From: Lachnospiraceae bacterium
Lineage (GTDB): Bacteria; Bacillota; Clostridia; Lachnospirales; Lachnospiraceae
DNA: 64,000 nucleotides
NCBI GenBank assembly: GCA_015057005.1
Contig: SVFF01000001.1
Location: 248,001-312,000, forward strand
Reading direction: 5' to 3'
Both the position numbers and the translations under genes were made by a program. Position 1 is the stretch's first letter, and each line of letters starts with the position of its first letter. Below, piece by piece: positions 1-7,231 of this stretch. Under the pieces are notes generated by a model. It did not search any database. It was not told the origin of the DNA and saw nothing but the letters and a program-made list of their open reading frames with translations.

Positions 1-1
1 C

Positions 2-913
2 ACATTCTCTAAAAACTTAAAGCGTTTTCGCATCGCCAAAAATATGACTCAGGAACAAGTGGCCGACTATCTGGGTGTTAGTACGCAGACTGTTTCCCGC
101 TGGGAATGCAACACAACCCTTCCTGATGTGACTATCCTCCCCGAAATCGCAAGACTCTACTGCGTTTCCATCGACGATTTCTATAAAGAATTTTCTGTTG
201 CCTATGAGAATTATGCTGCCAGACTCTTAAGTACTTACGAATGCACGCATAAACCGGATGACTTTTTACGGGCGGACATGGAATACCAAAAACTGCTGAA
301 TTCCGGCGAAGCTTCTATGAACGATTTGCGTTTATACGGTATTTTAAATCAATATATGATGAAAGATTGCTTGGACAAGGCCATATCACTCTTTGAACAG
401 GTTCTGCAACGGGATCCTTCTGAAGATCCTGAAACATATCAGCAAACCCAGGGACAGTATATCTTTTTGCAGTGCCAGGTCGGCAATTGCAAGGAAATTA
501 TTTCCAAATATCAAGAACAACTGCAAGAAAACTTGCATGATGTGAACAATTGGATCAATCTGATTGCTGCCCATCAATTCTCCGGCCAATATCAGGAAGC
601 TTCTGCTTGGGTTGAAAAAGCTTTAGCCAAATTCCCCGAAAATGCAAGACTGCATGTTTATGCCGGCGATATCTACCGCAATCTACATCAATTCGACACA
701 GCCTTTTCACATTGGGACCAAGCTTTACTATTGGACTCCACTTACCTGGATGCCCAATATTCCAAGGGATTCTGTTATATGGAAATGGGAGAATATCAGA
801 AAGCATACGAAACATGGGGTAAGCTTATCGATACTCTGACCCTCCGCGGTTTTGATTTGGCAATAGCCTACCCTAAAAAGTTGGCCGAGGAATGCCAGGG
901 CAAAATAAGTTAA
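2..913 (+). CDS. XRE-family HTH regulator with TPR region (5' truncated by window edge)
   Basis: This is a likely cytoplasmic transcriptional regulator. An N-terminal XRE helix-turn-helix is visible (MTQEQVADYLGVSTQTVSRW), followed by about 200 residues of helical repeats of tetratricopeptide type (for example WVEKALAKFPENARLHVYAG), as in regulators that sense a peptide or partner through the TPR part. The ORF track starts at the ATG at 44, but the same frame is open to the window edge and encodes KNLKRFRIAKN, the usual first helix of an XRE domain. The true start therefore lies upstream of the window. A stem-loop follows the stop codon. The target genes are unknown. Confidence 0.8.
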   Translation, partial: TFSKNLKRFRIAKNMTQEQVADYLGVSTQTVSRWECNTTLPDVTILPEIARLYCVSIDDFYKEFSVAYENYAARLLSTYECTHKPDDFLRADMEYQKLLNSGEASMNDLRLYGILNQYMMKDCLDKAISLFEQVLQRDPSEDPETYQQTQGQYIFLQCQVGNCKEIISKYQEQLQENLHDVNNWINLIAAHQFSGQYQEASAWVEKALAKFPENARLHVYAGDIYRNLHQFDTAFSHWDQALLLDSTYLDAQYSKGFCYMEMGEYQKAYETWGKLIDTLTLRGFDLAIAYPKKLAEECQGKIS

Positions 914-954
914 CTCTCTTTGACATATCTAAAAATAGTACACATCATTCAATT

Positions 955-982
955 GGGAGGCGCCACTAAGTGACCGCCTCCC
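955..982 (+). terminator. Stem-loop downstream of the XRE/TPR gene
   Basis: GGGAGGCG pairs with CGCCTCCC, and CACT/AGTG extends the stem inside. The tail (GGCTTCTTC) is only moderately T-rich, so termination is probable rather than certain. Confidence 0.5.
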
Positions 983-1045
983 GGCTTCTTCATATACCAT
1001 ACAAATGTAGGCTCGCGCCTTTTTTCTCACAAGCTTCTTTCTCTT

Positions 1046-1558
1046 TTATCCTAGTGCAATCCAATACCTTTGTTCCACGCAGCCTTCCACCACTACTTCA
1101 TTTTCCAGTACCCCGCCATTTTTCATAATGCTCTTGGCGGAACCTACATTATCTTTATCACAGACCATCAATACCCGGTCTATGCCCAAATTTTTACATT
1201 CCTGCAGCGCCAACCCTATCATCTGCGTAGCAATTCCTTTTTTTCGCTCAGAAGGTCTGACGCCATCTCCGATGTGACCACCACTTTGTAAAAGAGCCTC
1301 ATTCAGATAATGCCGTATGTTCACTGCTCCCACCATGATATCCCGGTCCTCGTCCAAACAGAAAAAGGTGGAATCAGGCACCAGCCCGGAACTTGTATCT
1401 TTCACTTCCAGATTGGCGCAATAATACTCAAAATCATGATGATCCAAGCGCCGGATTGCGTAGGGAATAATCTTTTCGCCGGAAGCATACCACTCGTCCA
1501 ACATTTCTGTGATTTGAGTGCGATATTCTTTTGAAGCTTTCACTAATTTCAAGTTCAT
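1046..1558 (-). CDS. GNAT family N-acetyltransferase
   Basis: A 170-residue acetyl-CoA dependent acetyltransferase of the GNAT fold. The acetyl-CoA binding motif A is clear around residues 95-115 (GDGVRPSERKKGIATQMI, with the R-x-x-G-x-A core), followed by the C-terminal strand region CGVEQ-type ending RYWIALG. The substrate cannot be read from sequence. It lies 27 bp downstream of a second GNAT gene on the same strand, so the two are probably co-transcribed. A GGAGG sequence precedes the ATG. Confidence 0.8.
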   Translation of the reverse strand: MNLKLVKASKEYRTQITEMLDEWYASGEKIIPYAIRRLDHHDFEYYCANLEVKDTSSGLVPDSTFFCLDEDRDIMVGAVNIRHYLNEALLQSGGHIGDGVRPSERKKGIATQMIGLALQECKNLGIDRVLMVCDKDNVGSAKSIMKNGGVLENEVVVEGCVEQRYWIALG

Positions 1559-1585
1559 GGCTCAAACACCTCCCATGTAAACCTT

Positions 1586-2128
1586 CTATCTAATCAACAC
1601 AGATGCCCAGGAATCTTTTACGATACCATATCGTGTTTCCGCCTTAATCAGTTTATAATGCTGAAAGCCGCATTTCTCCTGCACCCTTCTGGATTGATCG
1701 TTATCCGTAAAATGACAGCAAACAAGAAATTCCATCCCAACCTGTTCAAACAGATAATCAATCACAGCTTTCACAGCCTCCGGCATCAGCCCCATGCCCC
1801 AATACTCCTTGGACAATACATAGCCGATCTCCCTTCCTCGCTTGTCTGCAAACTCCGGCAAAGCCCCCTCATCATACTCTTCAATTCCAAGAGAACCGAT
1901 TACTTTTCCGTTATATTCCAAGGCAAAGGTCTTTCTTTCCCGGATGAACATATTCAAAATTTTCTCAGACTCTTCTATATTTTTATGTGGCAGCCATCCT
2001 GCCATCTGACCCACACCATCCACGGAAGCATACTCATAAAAATCCTGCAGATCAGTAAGCTTCCATGGTCTCAAGATCATTCGCTCAGTTTCAATTGCTG
2101 TTTGAGTTATATCAATCGCAATGTTCAT
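1586..2128 (-). CDS. RimJ/RimL-type GNAT acetyltransferase
   Basis: A 180-residue acetyltransferase resembling the RimJ/RimL group that modifies protein N-termini or small substrates. The N-terminus has the typical ETERMILRPWKLTDL opening. Motif A (EIGYVLSKEYWGMGLMPEAV) lies around residues 105-125, and the CoA-contacting segment NDQSRRVQEKCGF follows near residues 145-160. A GGGAGGGAAAGGG stretch precedes the ATG. It is the first gene of a probable two-gene operon with the downstream GNAT gene. The target is unknown. Confidence 0.8.
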   Translation of the reverse strand: MNIAIDITQTAIETERMILRPWKLTDLQDFYEYASVDGVGQMAGWLPHKNIEESEKILNMFIRERKTFALEYNGKVIGSLGIEEYDEGALPEFADKRGREIGYVLSKEYWGMGLMPEAVKAVIDYLFEQVGMEFLVCCHFTDNDQSRRVQEKCGFQHYKLIKAETRYGIVKDSWASVLIR

Positions 2129-2318
2129 CCCTTTCCCTCCCGCTATTTATTTAAGTCAAATTTTATCATCGCATTTTTGAATCGTCAAGCATTTATCCTC
2201 AACAATATATTTATGGCCTCCAATTACAAGATCTCTACTGCTATAATACTGAATACCACTCCAAAAGGCAGAACGAATTATTATGATTTTGAATTAGAAA
2301 GTATTTTATTGGAAAACC

Positions 2319-2347
2319 TTGAAATTGCCTACAGCATATGATATAGT
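2319..2347 (+). promoter_or_regulatory. Sigma-A promoter for a small RNA
   Basis: TTGAAA (2319-2324) and TATAGT (2342-2347) are separated by exactly 17 bp. No sizeable coding region lies downstream on this strand; an intrinsic terminator follows about 50 bp after the predicted start. It is therefore read as the promoter of the antitoxin-like RNA. Confidence 0.6.
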
Positions 2348-2357
2348 ATCTGTAGGC

Positions 2358-2386
2358 AAAAAGATATGAACAATCCACAATTACAC
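2358..2386 (+). repeat. Direct repeat copy A (in the small RNA)
   Basis: AAAAAGATATGAA, CAA, TCCACAAT, T, ACAC. It matches copy B at 2530-2559 at 13, 8 and 4 consecutive positions. Because the toxin is encoded on the opposite strand, this copy gives the small RNA complementarity to the toxin mRNA. Confidence 0.85.
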
Positions 2387-2396
2387 AAAACGAAAA

Positions 2397-2420
2397 CCCA
2401 GAGTGCTGCAACACTCTGGG
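2397..2420. terminator. Bidirectional intrinsic terminator
   Basis: A perfect 9-bp stem (CCCAGAGTG / CACTCTGGG) with a 6-nt loop has TTTTCTT on the plus side and TTTTCGTTTT on the minus side. It can stop both the small RNA and the convergent toxin transcript. Confidence 0.85.
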
Positions 2421-2464
2421 TTTTCTTGTCATTTACGGCTGACTAAACCGAGGCTAGTTACCGA

Positions 2465-2551
2465 CTACTCTTGCTCGTCTAACCATTTGCAAATGTAATA
2501 GGCTATTACACTTGCCGCAACGGAGAGTAAAAAAGATATGAAGACTTCCAC
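2465..2551 (-). CDS. Fst/par-like type I toxin peptide (28 aa)
   Basis: A 28-residue hydrophobic peptide starting at a GTG: VEVFISFLLSVAASVIAYYI, then CKWLDEQE. One membrane helix is followed by a short charged tail with the W-L-D element also seen at the end of the membrane helix in Fst-type toxins. The GTG lies about 10 nt after an AGGAAGG ribosome binding site. The 60-residue ORF in the track starts far upstream without such a site. The transcript converges with a small RNA on a shared terminator, and its start region is repeated in that RNA. The expected effect is membrane damage when the peptide is not repressed. This is inferred from architecture, not from a known homologue I can name. 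Confidence 0.6.
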   Translation of the reverse strand: MEVFISFLLSVAASVIAYYICKWLDEQE

Positions 2552-2559
2552 AATCACAC
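2530..2559 (+). repeat. Direct repeat copy B (over the toxin start)
   Basis: Copy B covers the toxin GTG start and the end of its ribosome binding region on the minus strand. Pairing of the small RNA to this segment would block translation initiation. Confidence 0.85.
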
Positions 2560-2596
2560 CCCCTTCCTGTACCGGTGTAGGGGCGGTAACGTGATT

Positions 2597-2625
2597 ATTA
2601 TAACATCGGATTTTTGCCTTGAAAA
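2597..2625 (-). promoter_or_regulatory. Promoter of the toxin-like gene
   Basis: On the minus strand a perfect TATAAT (2597-2602) lies 17 bp from a weak -35, TTTTCA (2620-2625). The leader before the GTG would be about 40 nt. Confidence 0.5.
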
Positions 2626-2750
2626 CACAATTTACTATCTCGTACACTTCTTCACACTATTTCAATTATGTTGTCATTTCATCTTGAACACGTTTCAAAA
2701 AAGCGGCCCCAAATCACTTCCGAATTTAGGCCGCCTTAATCTTTTCTTTA

Positions 2751-3779
2751 TTAATTTTCCACTAACTGCTCCCTCAAGTACTCATTCAACAAGTACTCTT
2801 TATAATCACTCAATCGAAAAGCTTTATTCGACTGGCTGTCTCCATATTTTGCCACCAACTCTTTCATGGTGACCTTCTTTGCCAGATTCAGCGCCGGTAT
2901 ATCCTCCTCCACAATTCTGCGAACCAGCTCCTCCGGCTCATCAGTCTTTAAATTACCCACCTTCCACTCCTGGGACAATTGCGTAAAGTTAAAGAACACA
3001 TCATATGTATTGGAGATCATCACCACAATGTCCTCCTCGTTATGGCGGACCCGATGGGACAGATCATCCTTCAACAGTTCACAACATTCTTTTTCAGTGA
3101 GCAGAGCTTCATAATTCAGATAATATGGTATCAAAACTTCCGGAATATGATCTTTCTTAATCCAAACATCGTATTGCTTCCGATTCTCGCCGTCACATCC
3201 GCCCTCATGCACAAAGAATTTAAATTCAGCCCCGAAAGCATTGCATCGCTCCTGCATTTTCAACTGCTCAGACAATTTCAGCAATTCTACAACTTCGTCC
3301 TTGTTTTCTTCATAAATGAAAACCTGCCACCTGGGCGCAATTTCATTAGCAAGCAATATTTCATTTGCCTGCAGCAGTTCCTGAAATGCCCCTTCACGCC
3401 CCACATACGTATCAGTCATCTTCTCCAATCCAAAGAAAGTAAGCTGCACTATCTTCGTTCCCATTTCCTTCAAAAATGTCACATACTCAGGATCTCTTAC
3501 CAGACGCCAAAAGCTGGCCAACTCAAACCGCATCGGAACCGCATTCACAGATAACTGCTTGTCCTTCTCCCACCGCTTTCTGTAATCAGCGCAAAAATCC
3601 GGTTCCCGCAGCCAACCATAATAACTGATCCGCTCAAAATATGGTTTGAAATAATCTACTATCCACTGATCAGCGCCTTCTTCCATCTTTTTATTAGGCA
3701 TGTGACCCAGCCAGCAATGCTTGCAGCGGTTGGGGCAACCGTACATATCTACACAAAGTGACAATGATTTATTATTCAT
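2751..3779 (-). CDS. Radical SAM protein
   Basis: A 342-residue protein with a radical SAM iron-sulfur motif near the N-terminus: C15, C19 and C22 in CPNRCKHC (C-x3-C-x2-C), followed by a TIM-barrel-like region. No second cluster motif or SPASM domain is obvious, and the substrate is unknown. It begins 7 bp after the stop of the DnaA-like gene, and its ribosome binding site (GGAAGGA) lies inside the end of that gene, so the two are translated from one transcript. The pairing with a DnaA-like ATPase is unusual and gives no direct clue to the reaction. Confidence 0.75.
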   Translation of the reverse strand: MNNKSLSLCVDMYGCPNRCKHCWLGHMPNKKMEEGADQWIVDYFKPYFERISYYGWLREPDFCADYRKRWEKDKQLSVNAVPMRFELASFWRLVRDPEYVTFLKEMGTKIVQLTFFGLEKMTDTYVGREGAFQELLQANEILLANEIAPRWQVFIYEENKDEVVELLKLSEQLKMQERCNAFGAEFKFFVHEGGCDGENRKQYDVWIKKDHIPEVLIPYYLNYEALLTEKECCELLKDDLSHRVRHNEEDIVVMISNTYDVFFNFTQLSQEWKVGNLKTDEPEELVRRIVEEDIPALNLAKKVTMKELVAKYGDSQSNKAFRLSDYKEYLLNEYLREQLVEN

Positions 3780-3785
3780 ACAAAG

Positions 3786-4817
3786 TCATCCTTCCGGGGA
3801 ATTTTGTAGAAGCATCCGCACCAAACTCTCCACCCTGCTCCTCATGGCAGCATTCTGCGCATACTCCTTGCTGATCTTATCAATACTGTAGCTGATGGTG
3901 CAACGGTCCCGCTCAAAATACGTTTCCAAATCAATCAAAGAGCAATCCAGCAACCGAAACGCCAGATATTCTGCTATTTGTCTGGCCAGCAGCACATGAG
4001 GATTCCGGGTTTTGGTCACCAATTGCTGCGGTGAGTATCCAAAAAACTCTGCAACTACCGCTATGATTTTGTCACATTTCAAATCATTGTGCCGTATCAC
4101 CAGATCCCGGATCAAGATGGCACATTCACTCACCGAAAGCATGAAATTGCCATTGCCCCAAACAGCCAGTCTGTTCACTGCGTCGATCAGTCTGGGAACG
4201 GACATAACATTATTACATATGTATTCTTCCACATTTTCAGAAAGCATTAAACCTTTATCCCGGCAATGATTCCGTAAAATCTGCCTTCTTTCGTCCAGAT
4301 TGACATTGTGAAGATACAGGGATACGCCTTGGGTAAAACACGTTACAACCCATGGAACTATCTTGGGACATGCCCTTGGATCTACCGCGGCGGTCAGGAT
4401 CACTTTACATGACTTCAAGGTCAGGAAATCCACCATTCGCGCCAATTCCCCCAACAAAGGACCTTTTTCATATAACAAATGAATGTCTTCCACGATCAAA
4501 AGCGAGGTCCTGTTCCGGCACTCGGCCTTGAACTTGGCCACCTCTTCCCGATCGCCGCCCCCGAGTCCGGGCACCAATCTGCCAACAAACTCTTCTGCCC
4601 CAAGGCAGAGCACATTCTTTTCCGGGTACAATTCCCCATAGCCTTCCAGCACTCTGCTGACCAGGTGGGTCTTCCCGGTACCTGGATCCCCGAGCAAAAG
4701 GATCGGAGAGGGAATCGCGGCGTCCACATCTTCCACAAGCATGCGAAATACCTGTTTGACCATGTCATTGGATGCCTGATATGCCACATAATCATCAAAC
4801 AATTTCTCACAACTCAT
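3786..4817 (-). CDS. DnaA-like AAA+ ATPase (DnaA domains III-IV)
   Basis: This resembles a shortened DnaA. A Walker A motif (LLLGDPGTGKTHL) lies near residues 40-52, Walker B-like LLIVEDIHLL follows near residue 110, and the C-terminus resembles DnaA domain IV (ARQIAEYLAFRLLDCSLIDL). The signature helix that reads DnaA boxes (normally GGRDHTTV) is replaced by ERDRCTISYS, so DNA recognition should differ. There is no DnaA N-terminal domain. The ORF track starts at 4883, but the ATG at 4815-4817 has GGGAG eight bases upstream and gives MSCEKLFDDY, so I use that start (343 aa). It could act at another origin, as a regulator, or in phase with the radical SAM partner. Confidence 0.65.
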   Translation of the reverse strand: MSCEKLFDDYVAYQASNDMVKQVFRMLVEDVDAAIPSPILLLGDPGTGKTHLVSRVLEGYGELYPEKNVLCLGAEEFVGRLVPGLGGGDREEVAKFKAECRNRTSLLIVEDIHLLYEKGPLLGELARMVDFLTLKSCKVILTAAVDPRACPKIVPWVVTCFTQGVSLYLHNVNLDERRQILRNHCRDKGLMLSENVEEYICNNVMSVPRLIDAVNRLAVWGNGNFMLSVSECAILIRDLVIRHNDLKCDKIIAVVAEFFGYSPQQLVTKTRNPHVLLARQIAEYLAFRLLDCSLIDLETYFERDRCTISYSIDKISKEYAQNAAMRSRVESLVRMLLQNSPEG

Positions 4818-4888
4818 ATGCTTCTCTCCCACTAAATATGGTATCTTCTCTTTTATTATACCACAAATAGTGCCCCAAAACATACAAT

Positions 4889-5818
4889 TTATTTTCTGAT
4901 ATCCTGTAAAATCTCAGCCGGAATCTCAAATTCCACAACTCCCATATACATGGGAGCAACATCTCCCTCATTAAAGCAGATTACCACGTTATTGTTCTCG
5001 TTGATATAGAATGAGGTTTCGTCTGTTATGGCATTAAAGTTAAGGTCTTCTATATCGCTGTCCAGCCAGTAGAAAGCATCTTCATCTGCCTCCATCCTAC
5101 TCTGCATCTGCTCCTTGATGTTCTGGCTGATAAGAGTGATATAATCTGCGCCCTCAACAAAGATATCTTTTAAGTGCAGACGTTCTCCGCTCATCAGATT
5201 AATCGTGTAATAATAATTCCTCTCATATCCACTTGCCTCACCCTCATAGCAGACCAGCCTTAAGGTGAACAGTTCCGGTGTTGATGCCAGCACCTGGCTC
5301 TCTACGATCAGTTCCTTATACCCCAGCTCATCCTGCATATGAGTCTTGAACTCATCTACCAGCTTACTTGTAATCTCCTGAATCTCTCTATTAATTTCCT
5401 CTGTTGTTTTTCCCAGTTCCTCTTTGCCCTGTCCGCTCTGCAGTTTATCGTCTGCCATCAGTTCAGGCACTTTCACATCTGCTTTGTGCTGCTCATCCTC
5501 ATATACATAATCGCGGAAAATAACAACCTTTACCAGCTGTCCAAGCACAGGAATCTGCTCCATAGCGTGAGCAATTGCGGGGGACATATTGGGCAGTGCC
5601 ACAAATGCAAGCACCAGTGCTGCTGCCGTTGCAGCCAATCTCGCGCTGCCGTGGCGGCCTTTTTCTCTGCGATTGTCCCGTTTTGCCTCTTCCATTCTCA
5701 GCTTCAACCTGTTCAGCTGTTCTTCTGACATGTGCGGTTCCATATACCCGTTCTTCAAGGGCTGCAGCATTTCCGCTGATTGTTCCTTACAATTTTCAAG
5801 ATTTACAATATTTTTCAT
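4889..5818 (-). CDS. RsiV-like anti-sigma factor
   Basis: A membrane anti-sigma factor for the adjacent ECF sigma. It has a cytoplasmic N-terminal region of about 65 residues, one membrane segment (RLAATAAALVLAFVALP) and a large extracellular part with the features of the DUF4163/DUF3298 region (YYTINLMSGERLHLKDIF; DETSFYINENNNVVICF). In Bacillus subtilis, RsiV holds sigma-V and is cleaved when lysozyme binds. The same role is inferred here. The start is taken at MKNIVNL, about 9 nt after GGGGA; the track start at 5833 is five codons upstream and lacks a good binding site. It lies 21 bp after the sigma gene. Confidence 0.75.
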   Translation of the reverse strand: MKNIVNLENCKEQSAEMLQPLKNGYMEPHMSEEQLNRLKLRMEEAKRDNRREKGRHGSARLAATAAALVLAFVALPNMSPAIAHAMEQIPVLGQLVKVVIFRDYVYEDEQHKADVKVPELMADDKLQSGQGKEELGKTTEEINREIQEITSKLVDEFKTHMQDELGYKELIVESQVLASTPELFTLRLVCYEGEASGYERNYYYTINLMSGERLHLKDIFVEGADYITLISQNIKEQMQSRMEADEDAFYWLDSDIEDLNFNAITDETSFYINENNNVVICFNEGDVAPMYMGVVEFEIPAEILQDIRK

Positions 5819-5839
5819 CACATCAATCCCCATAATTTT

Positions 5840-6343
5840 TTATTCCAGTATCATCCGAAGCTTCTTCATGCTACGGTAGAGCCTGCTTTTGACCGTACTT
5901 AAATTTTCGTTCAATATCTCTGCAATCTCTTCCAGTTTTTTGTCCTCAAAAAATTTCATTATCACGATCGCTTTATCTTGTTCCTGCAGCGAATCCAGGG
6001 CACGCTGCAGATCAATATCAACGTAATTATCTTCCACATACTTTGGTTCCATTCCGAGTTCTTCCTGTATATATTCGTAGGATTCCGGTTGCGGCCGTCG
6101 GACAAAGCTGAAAATCTCATTCAACATAATGCGATATACCCAGGTCCCGGCGTTTTCCGGACTGCGCAAATCCTTGCTGCCCCGCAGCGCCTTGTATGCT
6201 CCGCTCTGGACAATATCCTCTGCATCCGCTTCATTACGTACATAACTATATGCCAATCTGTAATATTGGTTGTACTGCTCCAATATTACTTCCTCTACAA
6301 TTTCTTCCTTGCTTTTTTTCTTTGCAAAGCCCAAAATCTGCAA
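5840..6343 (-). CDS. ECF RNA polymerase sigma factor (sigma-V-like)
   Basis: A 167-residue group IV sigma factor. Region 2 is seen at residues 20-80 (YYRLAYSYVRNEADAEDIVQ) and region 4 at residues 110-160 (LEEIAEILNENLSTVKSRLY). It directs RNA polymerase to stress promoters once released from the RsiV-like protein encoded immediately downstream. It follows the response regulator gene by 36 bp, so regulator, sigma and anti-sigma genes look co-transcribed. A candidate ECF promoter lies before the first gene. Confidence 0.85.
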   Translation of the reverse strand: MQILGFAKKKSKEEIVEEVILEQYNQYYRLAYSYVRNEADAEDIVQSGAYKALRGSKDLRSPENAGTWVYRIMLNEIFSFVRRPQPESYEYIQEELGMEPKYVEDNYVDIDLQRALDSLQEQDKAIVIMKFFEDKKLEEIAEILNENLSTVKSRLYRSMKKLRMILE

Positions 6344-6379
6344 ATCGGCACCTCCTCTTATGTCATCTTTTATCCAAAG

Positions 6380-7078
6380 TCATCCCACCTTATATCCCAA
6401 TCCGCGAACAGCCTTTAAGTATTGAGGGTCTCTGGGATTCCTTTCAATTTTCTGCCGTAAATGACGAATGTGCACCGCAACCACATTCTCCGAATCAAGG
6501 GCCTGCATCTGCCATATTTTCTCGTATATCTGCTTCATGGAAAAAACTTTCCCTTTTTCCTGCATCAGCAGACGCAGAATCTTATATTCAATAGGTGTCA
6601 TTTTCACCTCATTTCCGCCCAACACCACGGTATGAAGCTTATCATTCAGCTCCAAGTCGCCAAGGCGGTAAACATTCTCTTTTTCTCTGTCATTTATCCT
6701 AAAATTACTGTACCTTCTCAACAACGCTTTTACCCGGGCCAGCAAAACATAGGGATTATCATATATCGTAACATAGTCATCCGCCCCTACATTCAGCGCC
6801 ATTATTTTTGCAGTTTCCGCTGTCTGGGAAGATATCACAATAAAGGGAATTCCTACGTTCTTCCGAATGTAATGAATGGTCTCCATGCCGTGCCCCCAGC
6901 CGCTGGCATCCAGCTCAATGTCCACCAGAATCATATGGATATGCTCGCTCTTCATCAGCATCAGCAAAGCCTCCAGCGTAGGCGCGGCTATCACATTCAA
7001 TTCCTCTTGATCAAATAAGGGGGTTATCAGTTCTACTATTCCTGTAGTATTATTATACACCAAAATGTTCTTTCTCAT
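6380..7078 (-). CDS. Atypical OmpR-family response regulator
   Basis: A receiver domain (residues 1-115) and an OmpR/PhoB winged-helix DNA-binding domain (residues 135-232, with VVAVHIRHLRQKIE and AVRGLGYKVG). The receiver is degenerate. The paired acidic residues after the first strand are replaced (ILVYNNT instead of ILVVDD). The conserved lysine near the end of the domain is also lost (DDYVTIYDN instead of DDYITKPF). The aspartate in MILVDIEL remains. It is therefore likely phosphorylation-independent or signal-modified. No histidine kinase is adjacent. The start is taken at the ATG of MRKNILV; the track start at 7099 is a TTG codon. Confidence 0.8.
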   Translation of the reverse strand: MRKNILVYNNTTGIVELITPLFDQEELNVIAAPTLEALLMLMKSEHIHMILVDIELDASGWGHGMETIHYIRKNVGIPFIVISSQTAETAKIMALNVGADDYVTIYDNPYVLLARVKALLRRYSNFRINDREKENVYRLGDLELNDKLHTVVLGGNEVKMTPIEYKILRLLMQEKGKVFSMKQIYEKIWQMQALDSENVVAVHIRHLRQKIERNPRDPQYLKAVRGLGYKVG

Positions 7079-7126
7079 ATCCCTTTTCACTCCCTCCAAA
7101 TCACTTTTATATCCTTACTATCTATT

Positions 7127-7154
7127 TGATGATTCAGAGTTTAAAAAAGTTTCA
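7127..7154 (-). promoter_or_regulatory. Candidate ECF sigma promoter
   Basis: On the minus strand TGAAAC (followed by TTTTTT) is separated by 17 bp from CATCA. This resembles the TGAAAC / CGTC pattern known for sigma-V in Bacillus. Its place before the regulator-sigma-anti-sigma run suggests autoregulation. Confidence 0.4.
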
Positions 7155-7195
7155 GGATAATTAGAATATCAATAAAATTTTTATTTTAAACAAAA

Positions 7196-7219
7196 TCCCG
7201 GAAGCCTGCGCCTCCGGGA
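7196..7219 (-). terminator. Terminator of the GH95-like gene
   Basis: On the minus strand, TCCCGGA pairs with TCCGGGA in a compact stem followed by TTTTGTTT, directly after the glycosidase stop codon. Confidence 0.8.
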
Positions 7220-7231
7220 CAATTTCACTTT

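Larger units (their letters stand above)
2354..2428 (+). ncRNA. Putative type I antitoxin RNA (about 75 nt)
   Basis: A short transcript is predicted from the promoter at 2319-2347 to the stem-loop at 2397-2420 with its TTTTCTT tail. It has no convincing ORF. Its segment 2358-2386 repeats, on the same strand, the sequence at 2530-2559, which is antisense to the ribosome-binding and start region of the toxin-like gene on the minus strand. The RNA could therefore base-pair with the toxin mRNA start (25 identical positions with one 1-nt gap). It also begins with TGTAGG, which is complementary to CCTACA in the toxin leader. This convergent layout with a shared terminator matches the par (fst/RNAII) arrangement of Enterococcus plasmids. 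The exact 5' end is inferred. Confidence 0.55.

Noticed and set aside
1658-2341. 227-residue ORF on the plus strand
   Set aside because: It covers the antisense of the RimJ-type GNAT gene and then an AT-rich gap; the protein has no family features and the real gene has a ribosome binding site.
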